Assembly (NCBI RefSeq): GCF_003258295.1 | Contig: NZ_QKYN01000037.1 | Location: 1 to 64,000 of the forward strand | DNA from: Streptacidiphilus pinicola | Lineage (GTDB): Bacteria > Actinomycetota > Actinomycetes > Streptomycetales > Streptomycetaceae | Direction of reading: 5' to 3' | DNA length: 64,000 bases | The notes under the pieces: generated by a model | What the model saw: only the letters and a program-made list of their open reading frames with translations | Databases searched by the model: none | Told to the model about the DNA's origin: nothing | Shown here: piece after piece, positions 25,616 to 34,481 of the stretch | Layout of the letters: each line of letters opens with the position of its first letter | Numbering within the stretch: the stretch's first letter is position 1 | Program-made: the position numbers and the translations under genes

Positions 25616-25872
25616 GGGGTTCCTCCCAGCGGGATCCGCCCGGCGTGGAACCGCCGGTCCATGTGGTGTTCCGAGCCTGGGCGGGCCACACGCGACCGGG
25701 GCCGAAGGATGGGTCGCGTGTGGCCTGGAATCAAGTCCGCCCCCAACTACGGCGTCCCGCAACCGGAAGGCGTCCGCTCGGGGCACACAAGGCCAGCCGA
25801 CGAGTCAGTTCGGGTGCGCTTTTGCGGAGTTGAACCTGAGGGCCCAAAACGGGCCTTGGGCCCGCCCGTTGG

Positions 25873-26511
25873 TCAGTCGTCGTGGCGCGGGCGCCTGCGG
25901 CGCAGGGCCCACCCTCCCAGACCGGTGCCGACCGTCATCGCCCCGGCGGCCAGCAACGGCCTGGTGAACTGCTGGGCCTGGCGCGTCTGGACGGGTGGTT
26001 GAGCGGTGTCCTCCACTCCTACCCGCGCAGACGCGGTACCACCGGAGGCACTCGACAGGACCTGGAGCGGGGTGGCCGCCAGGACGTGGTGGCTCTTGGT
26101 CGTGGCCAGCATGAGCAGGTGGTCGCCAGGGGCCGTTCCAGCCGGGATGGTCACCGATCCGCAGACATGGCCGTGGGCGTCCGGGACGAGCGTGGCCAGT
26201 GTCTGCGGCGGCCGGTCGTGGCGCTTCGGCACATCGGCATGCGGGCTCCCGGACGGCGACGGACCGGGGAGCGCCGGCAGGGTCGGCAGGGCCAGTTCGA
26301 CCACGATGGGCTCCCCGAACGGAAGCGTCGCGGTGAAGGTGAGCCGCCCGCCGGAGATCACCAAGGTGGTGCTCACGACGAACGGCCCGCCGCCGGGCGG
26401 ATAGGCCTCCGCATCTGCCGCGGAGGCGCCGGTCACCGCGCCCAGGCACGACAGTCCCGTCGCAGCCACGACGATCCCTGCTCTCCTCGCCAGCTTCGGC
26501 CACGCAACCAT
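25873..26511 (-). CDS. secreted, C-terminally anchored hypothetical protein
   Basis: From ATG 26511 (GGAGGA 9 bases upstream, better placed than for the GTG at 26520) the product is 212 residues. A signal peptide (RRAGIVVAATGLSCLGAVTGASA) precedes an all-beta domain at about residues 35-120. A Thr/Ala/Gln-rich linker follows, then a C-terminal membrane helix with a basic tail (LLAAGAMTVGTGLGGWALRRRRPRHD), which anchors it to the outer face of the membrane. No known enzymatic motif. It lies upstream of the sedolisin-like gene on the same strand, with a 257-base gap. Confidence 0.7.
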   Translation of the reverse strand: MVAWPKLARRAGIVVAATGLSCLGAVTGASAADAEAYPPGGGPFVVSTTLVISGGRLTFTATLPFGEPIVVELALPTLPALPGPSPSGSPHADVPKRHDRPPQTLATLVPDAHGHVCGSVTIPAGTAPGDHLLMLATTKSHHVLAATPLQVLSSASGGTASARVGVEDTAQPPVQTRQAQQFTRPLLAAGAMTVGTGLGGWALRRRRPRHDD

Positions 26512-26858
26512 CTTCCCCACTCCTCCGACTCGCGGATTCGAACTCCTCGGCGCACGGGCGGGTCAACGCACCGCACGGCACCATCTGTACGGAGCCCGGG
26601 CACCGCTCCCACCTGTGCGGACCTCGAATCCTCCGAACGGCTCAGCCACGGGGGCTCGAAGCACTCGGTCGGCCGTCGTCGGGCGGATCCCCGGTCGCGA
26701 CGACACTCGGCCGAGTTCCCCACTCAGTGCAACGCTCAATGAACTGGCCTGGTCGGCGTGTTGGCCCCATGTGCAGCCCTTCGGCTCGCCGGACCCGAGA
26801 CACTTGTCCCGACGACATGTTTGAGCGGTCCGCGTGAGTCCGCCCGAGAGGATTGCCA

Positions 26859-27842
26859 TTGCGCGCAGTAGTGACGGGAGGGGCCGGCTTCATCGGCTCC
26901 CATCTGTGTGAGCGTCTCCTTGCGCGGGGATGCCGGGTCGTGTGCGTGGACAACTTCTCCACCTCCGTCTGGTCCAACGTCCAGCACCTGACCCAGCGCC
27001 CTGACTTCCGCCTACTGCGCTGGGATGTGACCCGGCCGGTGCGGGTCAGCGGAACCGTGGACGCCGTGTACCACCTGGCGTCGCCGGCTTCGCCGCGGGA
27101 CTACCTGGCCATGCCGCTGGAGACCCTCCGCACCGGCGCCCTGGGCACCTGGAACACACTGGAACTGGCGGAGCAGCACCGGGCACGGTACCTCCTGGTC
27201 TCCGCCTCCGCGTCGTACGGCAACCCCCAGGTCCACCCGCAGCCGGAGGGCTACTGGGGAAACGTGAACCCGGTGGGGCCGAGCTCCGTCTACGACGAGG
27301 CCAAGCGTTACGCGGAGGCGCTGACGACGGCCTACCGGCAGCGGCGTGACGTGGACGCGAAGATCGTGCGCGTCTTCCACGCCTTCGGACCGCGCATGCG
27401 GCTCGACGACGGGCGCGCGATCCCGACGTTCGTCCGGCAGGCGCTCCTGCGGCAGCCCATCACGGTGACCGGCAGGGGCACGCAGTCCCGCTCTCCGTGC
27501 TACGTCGCGGACATCGTGGACGGACTGCTGGCCATGATGGACAGCGACGCGTCCGGCCCCCTGAACCTGGGCAGTCCGCATGAGCTGTCCATGCGGCAGC
27601 TGGCTCACCGAATCGCACGTCTGGCCGGTTCGCCCGCCCCGATCAGGCTCGTCCCACGACGCCGGGAGGACCCGGAGCGGCAGTGCCCGGACATCACGGC
27701 CGCTCGGCGCGTCCTGCGGTGGGAGCCGAGAACGCCGCTCGATATCGGGTTGGGCCTGACCGTCAACTGGTTCCGGCAACAGCTCAGGGTCGACAGGGCG
27801 CTGCCGCCCACCATCGCGCCGGAGCCGGCGGGCTCCGGCTGA
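26859..27842 (+). CDS. UDP-glucuronate decarboxylase-like NAD-dependent epimerase/dehydratase
   Basis: This 327-residue extended SDR has TGGAGFIGSHL (NAD binding), DNFSTSVWSNV, VYHLASPASP and the catalytic SxYxxxK set (SASASYG and VYDEAKRYAE). The ASPASP and RVFHAFGPRM blocks are typical of UDP-xylose synthases (UXS), which convert UDP-glucuronate to UDP-xylose. TTG 26859 is favoured because AGAGGA lies 6 bases before it; TTG 26853 directly abuts the site. It opens the polysaccharide locus and is followed 66 bases later by a glycosyltransferase. UDP-glucuronate could come from the dehydrogenase at 36.9 kb. Confidence 0.88.
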   Translation: MRAVVTGGAGFIGSHLCERLLARGCRVVCVDNFSTSVWSNVQHLTQRPDFRLLRWDVTRPVRVSGTVDAVYHLASPASPRDYLAMPLETLRTGALGTWNTLELAEQHRARYLLVSASASYGNPQVHPQPEGYWGNVNPVGPSSVYDEAKRYAEALTTAYRQRRDVDAKIVRVFHAFGPRMRLDDGRAIPTFVRQALLRQPITVTGRGTQSRSPCYVADIVDGLLAMMDSDASGPLNLGSPHELSMRQLAHRIARLAGSPAPIRLVPRRREDPERQCPDITAARRVLRWEPRTPLDIGLGLTVNWFRQQLRVDRALPPTIAPEPAGSG

Positions 27843-27908
27843 CGACCCCGCCGCGGCGGCCGGGTCGCGGGCACCCTCTTCCCCCAATCCCCTTATCGTG
27901 AGGCCCTG

Positions 27909-29129
27909 ATGCAGGTCAAGAGCTCGCCGGACGCGAGGCGCCGTGGTCGGCCCGACCTCCCCCTGCGCATCGCGCTGGTGCACGGTTTCGGCAGCCCGGC
28001 GCACCCCCGTGGCGAGGATGAGGCGGTGCGCGACCAGGCCGCCGCCCTCCGGCGGATCGGCTGCGAGGTGTCGATCGTGGGCGCGAGCACGGACGACCGC
28101 CCGCGCGGGCTCCTCCGTGCGGCGCGTACCGGTGCGGAGCTCGCCCTCGGCCTCGGCCGGTGTCCGGACCAGGAGTTGCGGCAGTTGCAGCCCCATGTCG
28201 TCCATGTGCACAACCTCTTCCCCGCCTTCGCGCGCGGCTGGCTGCGCCGCTGGGCCGGGCCGTTGATCGCCACCGTCCACAACTACCGGCCGATGTGCGC
28301 GGCCGCCACACTGTTCCGCGACGGACAGGTGTGCACGCGGTGCCTGGACGGCTCGCCCTGGACGGGCGTCCGTCACCGCTGCTTTCGCCAGTCAGCGGTG
28401 GCCACGGTCCCGCTGGCCCTGGCCGCCCGGCGCGGGGCCGCCAGGGACCCTTTGCTCAGCCGCGCCGACCGGATCGCGGTCCCCTCCCAACTCAGCTGGG
28501 ACCTGTACCGCAAGGCGGGGCTCCCGGTGGAGAGGCTGGCGCTGCTGCCCCACTTCGTCCCGCAACCTCCGTCCGCCGGCGCGCCGACCGACGGCGTCGG
28601 CCGCTGGGCCTACGTGGGACGCCTGAGCCGCGAGAAGGGCGTGGTGGACATGCTGCGCCGCTGGCCCACGACGGAGCCGCTCGACGTCGTCGGGGACGGC
28701 GACCTGGCTCGGGAGTGCCGTCGCGCCGCCCCGCCCTCGGTGCGCTTCGTGGGGACGCTCGATCGGGAGGAGGTGCGCCGGCGGATGCCCTGGTGGACTG
28801 GTCTCGTCTTCCCGAGCCGGGGCTTCGAGTCGGCTCCGCTCGTCTATCCCGAAGCGCTGGCGGCCGGCCTTCCGGTCGTGGCCTGGGCCGGATCGTCCGT
28901 GGCCTACGCGGTGCGCCTGCACGAGACCGGCGCGGTGGTGGGGCGCGGCGAACGCCTCGGCCCGATCCTCGACTCGGTCCGACACCGACGCCCCTCGCTG
29001 CGCGAGCACTGCCGTCACGCGTACCAGGCGGAGTTCTCCGAAGCACGCTGGGCCGAGCTCACCCTGCGCGTCTACCGGCAGGCGGCACAGCGCCGCGTGG
29101 CGCTGCAGACGGAGCGAGGCACAGGGTGA
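27909..29129 (+). CDS. GT4-type glycosyltransferase
   Basis: This 406-residue GT-B enzyme has an N-terminal acceptor domain (IALVHGFGSPAHPRGEDEAV; VVHVHNLFPAFARGWL; a Cys-rich insert CTRCLDGS...HRCF) and a C-terminal donor domain (AYVGRLSREKGVVDML; VVGDGDLAREC; PSRGFESAPLVYPEALAAG, the E-x7-E motif with Glu/Glu). That donor block is the retaining GT4 signature. The sugar is not predictable. It lies directly downstream of the UXS-like gene on the same strand and probably adds a sugar in exopolysaccharide assembly. The 350 bases after it are without a clear gene. Confidence 0.88.
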   Translation: MQVKSSPDARRRGRPDLPLRIALVHGFGSPAHPRGEDEAVRDQAAALRRIGCEVSIVGASTDDRPRGLLRAARTGAELALGLGRCPDQELRQLQPHVVHVHNLFPAFARGWLRRWAGPLIATVHNYRPMCAAATLFRDGQVCTRCLDGSPWTGVRHRCFRQSAVATVPLALAARRGAARDPLLSRADRIAVPSQLSWDLYRKAGLPVERLALLPHFVPQPPSAGAPTDGVGRWAYVGRLSREKGVVDMLRRWPTTEPLDVVGDGDLARECRRAAPPSVRFVGTLDREEVRRRMPWWTGLVFPSRGFESAPLVYPEALAAGLPVVAWAGSSVAYAVRLHETGAVVGRGERLGPILDSVRHRRPSLREHCRHAYQAEFSEARWAELTLRVYRQAAQRRVALQTERGTG

Positions 29130-29479
29130 CGCGGCGACGCGTGCCCTTCGCGCGGTCCTGACGAACGGGACCCGTACCGGCTCCCCCACGGCACAGCGGA
29201 CATGTCATACGACAATCGCCTGGCGCAGGTCAGATTTGCAGAATTTGCGGCGCCCATCGCCCGACTCGTCCGAAGCCGCGCAAGGAGTCGGAATCAGGGT
29301 GCCGCCCTTGGGGCAGACTCACCTGGACGCGACAGGCCAAACCGGTCCGCCAACCGGACGAACCCAGGACTATGACTATGTTTTCGGCATATGCCGAGGT
29401 CTGACCGCCCTCCGAATAGTGACATACGCATTTTCAGGACGGGCACGCCACGGCCGGGAAAATCGATTCGGCATCACGG

Positions 29480-29776
29480 CTACGGCGATGGCTGCCACCA
29501 GGCCGAGGAAGACCATCGCGGATCCGAGGGACGCCTCCGGCGTCCCGGGCCGCGGGAGACCAACGCATGCCACTCGGGATCCGGCTCGCCAGGGACCTGG
29601 CGCCCGTGCGAGTGCCACAGCCGGGCCAACTGATCGAAGAGGGGCGTGGATCCCTGCGGATCCACCGGCGACACCGCCACGGCCAGCGACTCCACGGGAT
29701 CGAGTCGCGTGGTCTCCCACGTTGCGAGGCCTCCCACCAGGCTGACGGGGCCTTCTCCGAACTCCGTCCAGGTCAT
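29480..29776 (-). CDS. small hypothetical protein, possibly frameshifted before a membrane tail
   Basis: From ATG 29776 (GAGGAG 8 bases upstream) an acidic, protein-like 98-residue chain begins MTWTEFGEGPVSLVGGLATW. After about residue 75 the frame becomes Arg/Trp/Ser-rich, with poorer codon use. A second frame then continues to 29376 with coding-like GC3 and a clear membrane helix (GSAMVFLGLVAAIAVAVMP). This suggests that the intact gene spans 29376-29776, with a frameshift near 29545-29565. No family is recognised. It lies downstream of the DUF2637-like gene. Confidence 0.45.
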   Translation of the reverse strand: MTWTEFGEGPVSLVGGLATWETTRLDPVESLAVAVSPVDPQGSTPLFDQLARLWHSHGRQVPGEPDPEWHALVSRGPGRRRRPSDPRWSSSAWWQPSP

Positions 29777-29853
29777 TGCGTGTTCTCCTCTCCATTGATG
29801 CTCTCCGGGCCGCCCGAGCGGCTGCGGCACCGCCGGTGGGCGGGGTCCCCCGC

Positions 29854-30579
29854 TCAGCCCCTTCGCCCGCGGTGCCGGCGCGCCCGCGACGCCTGACGGC
29901 GCTGCCCCCGACTCATGCGGAGCTGGCGCACGAGTTGGTGCAGGGCCACCGCCGCGGTGATCGGCGGAAGGCCGGCGACGACCGTGTCGACCGTGGTGCG
30001 CGGAACGTCCGCGATGCACAACACGGTTGCGACCGACGAGAACGCGACCACCACGCACCAGGAATGCACGACGCGGCGCCCGTCCAGCGCCGCCCGCAGC
30101 AGGGACAGACAGGCGGCGAGCCACGGGCCGTAGATCACGACGGGCCAGGGCTGGGCGAGACTCTGCGGCACCCGCGGTTCCGCGAGGTGGTGCAACGGGC
30201 CGTAGGACAGCAGATACCCGAGGGCGCACACCGCGGTTGCGATCAGCGCGGTGGCACCTTCGATGAGCGAGCACACCACGGTCGGCCGGTTCGGGCGCTT
30301 GGCCTGCCTGCGGTGAGAACGGCGGGAAGGCTCCTCAGGGATCGTCCCACCGTTGCGCCGGGACGTGGATGGGGCGCCGCCCTGGGCCTCGGCCCCGTCA
30401 CGCGAACGCAGGCCCTCGTCGGACCGGCACGCCGACAGAGCGTCGCTCCACCAGTGCTCGACGAGGGTGTCCTCGGCGGACGGCCAGCCGTCGGCCGAGG
30501 CCTCGAAACCCGTCAGCGGCCCGGTGAACGGACCGAGGGGGTCAGCGACCGGCCGGTACACCGGGCACCCCTGATCCAC
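29854..30579 (-). CDS. DUF2637-like (SpdA-type) membrane protein
   Basis: This 241-residue protein has a hydrophilic first ~95 residues, with an acidic start and a basic RRSHRRQAKRPNRP patch. Four membrane helices follow (LIEGATALIATAVCALGYLL; VIYGPWLAACLSLLRAAL; VVVAFSSVATVLCIADV; TVVAGLPPITAAVALHQLV) and an Arg-rich tail. The helix arrangement resembles DUF2637 proteins, which in streptomycetes are often linked to mobile elements and plasmid spread. The start GTG 30579 lacks a good ribosome site, and a GTG about 6 codons later is an alternative. Role unknown. Confidence 0.55.
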   Translation of the reverse strand: MDQGCPVYRPVADPLGPFTGPLTGFEASADGWPSAEDTLVEHWWSDALSACRSDEGLRSRDGAEAQGGAPSTSRRNGGTIPEEPSRRSHRRQAKRPNRPTVVCSLIEGATALIATAVCALGYLLSYGPLHHLAEPRVPQSLAQPWPVVIYGPWLAACLSLLRAALDGRRVVHSWCVVVAFSSVATVLCIADVPRTTVDTVVAGLPPITAAVALHQLVRQLRMSRGQRRQASRARRHRGRRG

Positions 30580-31442
30580 GACGTCGCAGCGGCTTCGACG
30601 GGGTCGGTCCGCCCCGGCCCGAGCGGGAAATACCTTCCGGCGACCGCCCTTCTTCTTTACTGCACCGCGAACGGCACGGCAATACGGCTGAAGCAGGGAG
30701 TTTCTCCGGCGTCGGCGCTCCGCACACTGAATTCACATCGGAGGAAACGACCTTCGATCTCCGACGGATGCGCCCCCCAAGGGTGACATTCAATATGCAA
30801 CCGGTTTGCGGCTCGACCAAATCGGCCATCCCCCGGGGATAATCAGCGAGCCGGGACGGCCAAGAACAACTCCACGAAGGGCCAGGATTAGGCGCGCCGG
30901 CCCGTTCGAACGCCGGACCGCTCACCAGCCGCTAAGCGCGCATTATTCGCATTGGTTTTCGAGCGACCCATACCCGGCTGTGGTGCACACTCGCTCTCCG
31001 TCCGGCCGACCTCAACCGCGCGTCCGCGACCTTTCCCATGACCCTCCCGAGGCCGTCGAAGCTCGGCGACACGCGGCACGAAGTGCCAGGTCAGAGCAGA
31101 CCTGCCAGAACATCGGCCGAGGCTGCGCGACGCTCTGCGACCGAAACTGGTCGTGCTCGACGAAACTACCCATGACATGACTAGACAAACCGACCAAAGC
31201 CACAGCACAGGACAGCGACGATCTTGATCAACGCGTGTGCGCTCGGTGGAATTACCCAGGGGAGGCGAAGAAAGGCGCCAGAACTTTTTGCCCCTCTGTT
31301 ACCTTCATAAGATTCCAGAGAAACCTTTCTTCAAAAGCGATCTGTGCGCCTTCGTGTTAACGTCTCGGACACATCGCCGCGGAAGGGGAAACGCAGTTCC
31401 AAACGCGCGAAGGGTATCGGCAAGCTTGCGAGGAGCCATGCA
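30580..31442. other. 863-base, lower-GC intergenic region
   Basis: No convincing gene. The stretch is noticeably richer in A/T than its surroundings, especially 31240-31370 (e.g. CTTTTTGCCCCTCTGTTACC and TTCATAAGATTCC). Such DNA may hold promoters for the divergent DUF2637-like gene and the IstA-ANTAR gene. A three-codon ATG reading frame (31438) overlaps the ribosome site region of the latter. Confidence 0.4.
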
Positions 31443-32924
31443 ATGTTGACCCGTGAGGAATACAACGAGGCTCGCGTGCTGCAGAGCCAGGGCTGGTCGG
31501 TGTCCGCCATCGCCCGACACCTGTCCCGAGATCGCAAAACGGTGAGGTCGTATCTCACCGGACGCCGCAAGCCCGGCGTCAGGCGCGCCCCCGAGGACTC
31601 CTTCCAGCGCTTCGCCCCCTACTGCACACAGCGGCTGACGGACGCGGCCCACCTCCCGGCCAGCGATCTGTACGAGGAGATCGTCGAACTCGGCTACACG
31701 GGTGGCTACTCGACCTTCACCCGGGCGCTGCGCAAGCACGACCTGCGGCCCCTGTGTCCGACGTGCAACCGCCGGGCCGGCGCTGCGACCCAGTCCGCGG
31801 AGCCCCGGACCACGGAGAGCGTGTACCTCACCGTGCTCCGACTGCTGGATCCGCCCCTGCACTGGGGGTTCGGCAAGTGCGCCTACCTCGCCGTCGGCAG
31901 GCTCGGCACATCGGGGCGCTGGCGTTCCGTCCTTACGGAAAGCGACGGCTTCGCCTACATGGTGGAGGCGATCGACGAGGTGCTGCGGCGCCTGGGCGGG
32001 ACAGGAGCCCGTTGGATCCTCGACCCTTCCGTGGTCGCCGACACCAGGACCGCCGGCCGGAACCTGCGCGAACTCGCGTCGGCCGCCGAGTACTACGGGG
32101 CCTCGGTCGAGACCGCTCCGCCGCGCGGCGAACGCGGCGGCGGCCTGTCCGAGGAGGATCTGCGCCAGATCATGTGCGCCTGGCGCACCATCAGCTCGAC
32201 CTGCCCGCTACGGGCGGCGCAGGAGCGGTTCGATCAGCTGGGCCGGCGCCTGGACACCAGGCGGGCCCAAACCGCACAGCCGCGCGGCGCCGAGAGGGCG
32301 CCCTCGCTGCTGCCGCTGCCGGACACGCCCTACCCGGCGCAGATCTGCGCGATGCGAACGGTGGCACCGCGAGGGCTGGTCCCGTTCCGCGGAAACACCT
32401 ACACCGTCGCCCCCGATCTGGCGGGCGCGGCCGTGGAGGTCCGCTGGCGTCTCGGGGAGGCCCAGGTCTCGATCGCCGCCACCAGTGGGGCTGTCATCGC
32501 CCGACAAGTCCTCGCTCCGCGGGGTTCCCGGCGCACCGTCAGCGGACCGACCGAGCCGATCACGCTCGAACGACAGGTGAGGCCGCCACGCCCACAGGGC
32601 ACGCTGTGCCGGCGCAGCGGCTACGTTCCCCTCTCGGCGGCGGCAGCCGCAGAGGCCCGCAGGCTGCGGACGGAGGATCCCGAGGTCGCCAGACGCTGGT
32701 CGGACCAGCAGGCCTGGACGGCCATCGCCCAGGCCAAGGGACTCCTGGCCGCACACCGGGGCATCAGCGTCGAGGAAGCCTTCAACGTGTTGAGCGACTG
32801 GGCCCGCACCCATCGGCTGGGGCTCGCGGCCCTGGCGCGCGACATCGTCAACGGGACGGGCACCTCCGAGCTCGTCCTCGGGGCGCGGCACGGCGCCGAA
32901 GTCAGTTGGCCCCTGAGTTCCTGA
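31443..32924 (+). CDS. IS21 IstA-like protein fused to C-terminal ANTAR domain
   Basis: The 493-residue product starts at ATG 31443 (AGGAG 7 bases upstream). The N-terminus is the IS21 transposase HTH (LTREEYNEARVLQSQGWSVS, then AIARHLSRDRKTVRSYLTGR). A CPTCNRR segment and an RNase-H-like core follow: DPPLHWGFGKCAYLAVGRLG, GRWRSVL, RWILDPS. Next is the IstA beta-barrel (GLVPFRGNTYTVAPDLAGAA). The first catalytic Asp block (QWDW-type) reads VYLTVLRL, so transposition is unlikely. Residues ~410-475 form an ANTAR domain (AIAQAKGLLAAHRGISVEEA, LARDIVNG), an RNA antiterminator fold. No istB follows. It probably acts as a DNA/RNA-binding regulator of the polysaccharide locus. Confidence 0.85.
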   Translation: MLTREEYNEARVLQSQGWSVSAIARHLSRDRKTVRSYLTGRRKPGVRRAPEDSFQRFAPYCTQRLTDAAHLPASDLYEEIVELGYTGGYSTFTRALRKHDLRPLCPTCNRRAGAATQSAEPRTTESVYLTVLRLLDPPLHWGFGKCAYLAVGRLGTSGRWRSVLTESDGFAYMVEAIDEVLRRLGGTGARWILDPSVVADTRTAGRNLRELASAAEYYGASVETAPPRGERGGGLSEEDLRQIMCAWRTISSTCPLRAAQERFDQLGRRLDTRRAQTAQPRGAERAPSLLPLPDTPYPAQICAMRTVAPRGLVPFRGNTYTVAPDLAGAAVEVRWRLGEAQVSIAATSGAVIARQVLAPRGSRRTVSGPTEPITLERQVRPPRPQGTLCRRSGYVPLSAAAAAEARRLRTEDPEVARRWSDQQAWTAIAQAKGLLAAHRGISVEEAFNVLSDWARTHRLGLAALARDIVNGTGTSELVLGARHGAEVSWPLSS

Positions 32925-33040
32925 GCCGTTCCAGGCGCGCGAAAGCGCGCTCGGCGCACGTCGGCGGAGCTCGGGCACGCTTATATTCACCTGAATTCCG
33001 CTAAACGAAAATCCTCGCCCGTCCGGGGGCGCGGCCGCTC

Positions 33041-33068
33041 TTGGCGCGTCGTGCCCCCGTGCTACGAT
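33041..33068 (+). promoter_or_regulatory. possible sigma-70-type promoter
   Basis: TTGGCG (33041-33046) and TACGAT (33063-33068) are 16 bases apart, matching actinobacterial housekeeping-type boxes, 40 bases before ATG 33108. Confidence 0.45.
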
Positions 33069-33107
33069 CCAGCAGCCGGAAACAATTTTGATCCGTCCAC
33101 GGACCGC

Positions 33108-33500
33108 ATGAGAGGAATCGGGGCCTTGACTATTTCGGCCTCGGTTCGTGAATCAACCCGGCAGCAGGCCGTGGGAATGACTCGCGAACAGGTGTCGGCA
33201 GCCACGGAGCAGGCCCGCACACTCGAAAGACTGCGCATGTGGGCGAGTTCTTCAGAAGGCGATCGGGCGATCATGAGCGAAATCGAGCAGTGCCACGAGG
33301 AATGGCTGCGGATCGCTGTCCTCATGGCAGCGCAGCGCATGACCACCTATCAGCTCGAAGGGGACCCCTTGGCCAGGCTGCAGATTTTCGCGGCGAGCGG
33401 CGGGCGCACGCCGGAAGTGTTGCCCGGACCGGTGGCCGGTGGGATTCCCGAACGCTCCCGCCCGACCGTGCCTCGGGCCCGCTCCGCCGCCGGGCGATGA
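33108..33500 (+). CDS. small hypothetical protein upstream of methyltransferase
   Basis: From ATG 33108 the product is 130 residues. TTG 33126 and ATG 33178 are alternative starts, and none has a clear ribosome site. The central part is helical and charged (MTREQVSAATEQARTLERLR; EIEQCHEEWLRIAVLMAAQR) and could form a short coiled coil; the end is Pro/Arg-rich. I do not recognise a family. Its stop overlaps the methyltransferase start (ATGA), so the two are translationally coupled. Confidence 0.55.
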   Translation: MRGIGALTISASVRESTRQQAVGMTREQVSAATEQARTLERLRMWASSSEGDRAIMSEIEQCHEEWLRIAVLMAAQRMTTYQLEGDPLARLQIFAASGGRTPEVLPGPVAGGIPERSRPTVPRARSAAGR

Positions 33501-34315
33501 CCCGCACGGATCCGCGGACGCGCCTGCGTCCGCTGCCGCTCGGCATCCCCCCTGTCGCGGGCGAGGACGTCCTGTGGCTGCGTGGGCAGAGCCTGCGCGA
33601 CGCGGTCGTCGCCGGGGCCCACGAGCTGGTGACCGACGTCCTGGACCGCACCGGATCCTGCCTGGCCATGGAACTCGGGGCAGGTCGTGGCAGGCTGACG
33701 GACCATCTCGTGGCCGCCGGCTGCGAGGTCGAGGCCGTCACCGCCAGCGATCCAGGTGCGGCGATCCTGCGGCATCGTTTCCGGCACAATCCACGGGTGC
33801 GCGTGATCCACGATGCGGATCACCGTGACTTCGCCACCGGCCGGCCGCTCGGCGCCGCCGTCTGCGTTTCGGCGCTTCCGCTCGATCCCGACTACCTGTT
33901 CACCGTCCGGCTGCTCATCTCCAGGCTCCGGCCGGGCGGCTCACTGCTGTGCACGCACGTGCCTCCCCCGCAGTCCGCGCGAAGGAAGTTCGGCCTGGTC
34001 ATTGGCAAGGGGCTCGGCATTCCGCGGCAGATCGGAAAGGGCGGCAACCTGGTGGCCCGGCCTCCCTGGGCCGGTTGCCTGGGCCCTGCGTATGCGGGAT
34101 GCGACCTTCCCCCGCACCCCGAATACGCAGGGCCGCCGTCGGGGCTGACCGCCGAGTACCTGGCGGCCTTTCTGCAGAAGCGGTTCCGCTACGTCGACGT
34201 CAGATACCACAGCGTGTTTCCCCGGATGGTGCGCTCCACGACGCTGCGGGGCTTTGCGCCGTCGGCTTTCACTATCTTGGCCGTCGACCTGCGCGCCGGG
34301 CACGACATGAATTGA
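33497..34315 (+). CDS. class I SAM-dependent methyltransferase
   Basis: This 272-residue protein has the SAM-binding glycine loop CLAMELGAGRGRLTDHL near residue 55, then an acidic strand end (VEAVTASDPG). The rest is a typical Rossmann methyltransferase scaffold, with LLISRLRPGGSLLCTHVPPP before a variable C-terminal part. Substrate unknown. It lies in the polysaccharide locus, coupled to the gene before it, so a sugar or lipid acceptor is plausible but unproven. Confidence 0.8.
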   Translation: MTRTDPRTRLRPLPLGIPPVAGEDVLWLRGQSLRDAVVAGAHELVTDVLDRTGSCLAMELGAGRGRLTDHLVAAGCEVEAVTASDPGAAILRHRFRHNPRVRVIHDADHRDFATGRPLGAAVCVSALPLDPDYLFTVRLLISRLRPGGSLLCTHVPPPQSARRKFGLVIGKGLGIPRQIGKGGNLVARPPWAGCLGPAYAGCDLPPHPEYAGPPSGLTAEYLAAFLQKRFRYVDVRYHSVFPRMVRSTTLRGFAPSAFTILAVDLRAGHDMN

Positions 34316-34481
34316 TCAGCCCGGCGCCGGCAAATACGGGGAAGTGCTCGTCCAATTTACCCAGAGGGCGAGCTAATTCCGTCCGACGTGTGCTGCAAAT
34401 GGGTGTGACAGGCGCGGTCCGGTGCTCCGGACGACCTATCTTGACAGCTGACTCACCCCCAGTCTCGAGGGACGGCCATTT

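Noticed and set aside
31443-32924. Active IS21 insertion sequence
   Set aside because: No istB, no flanking terminal repeats seen, the first catalytic Asp block is lost and an ANTAR domain is fused.
34441-34469. Promoter from TTGACA at 34441
   Set aside because: A good -35 box, but the bases at the proper distance (CTCGAG) do not form a -10 box.
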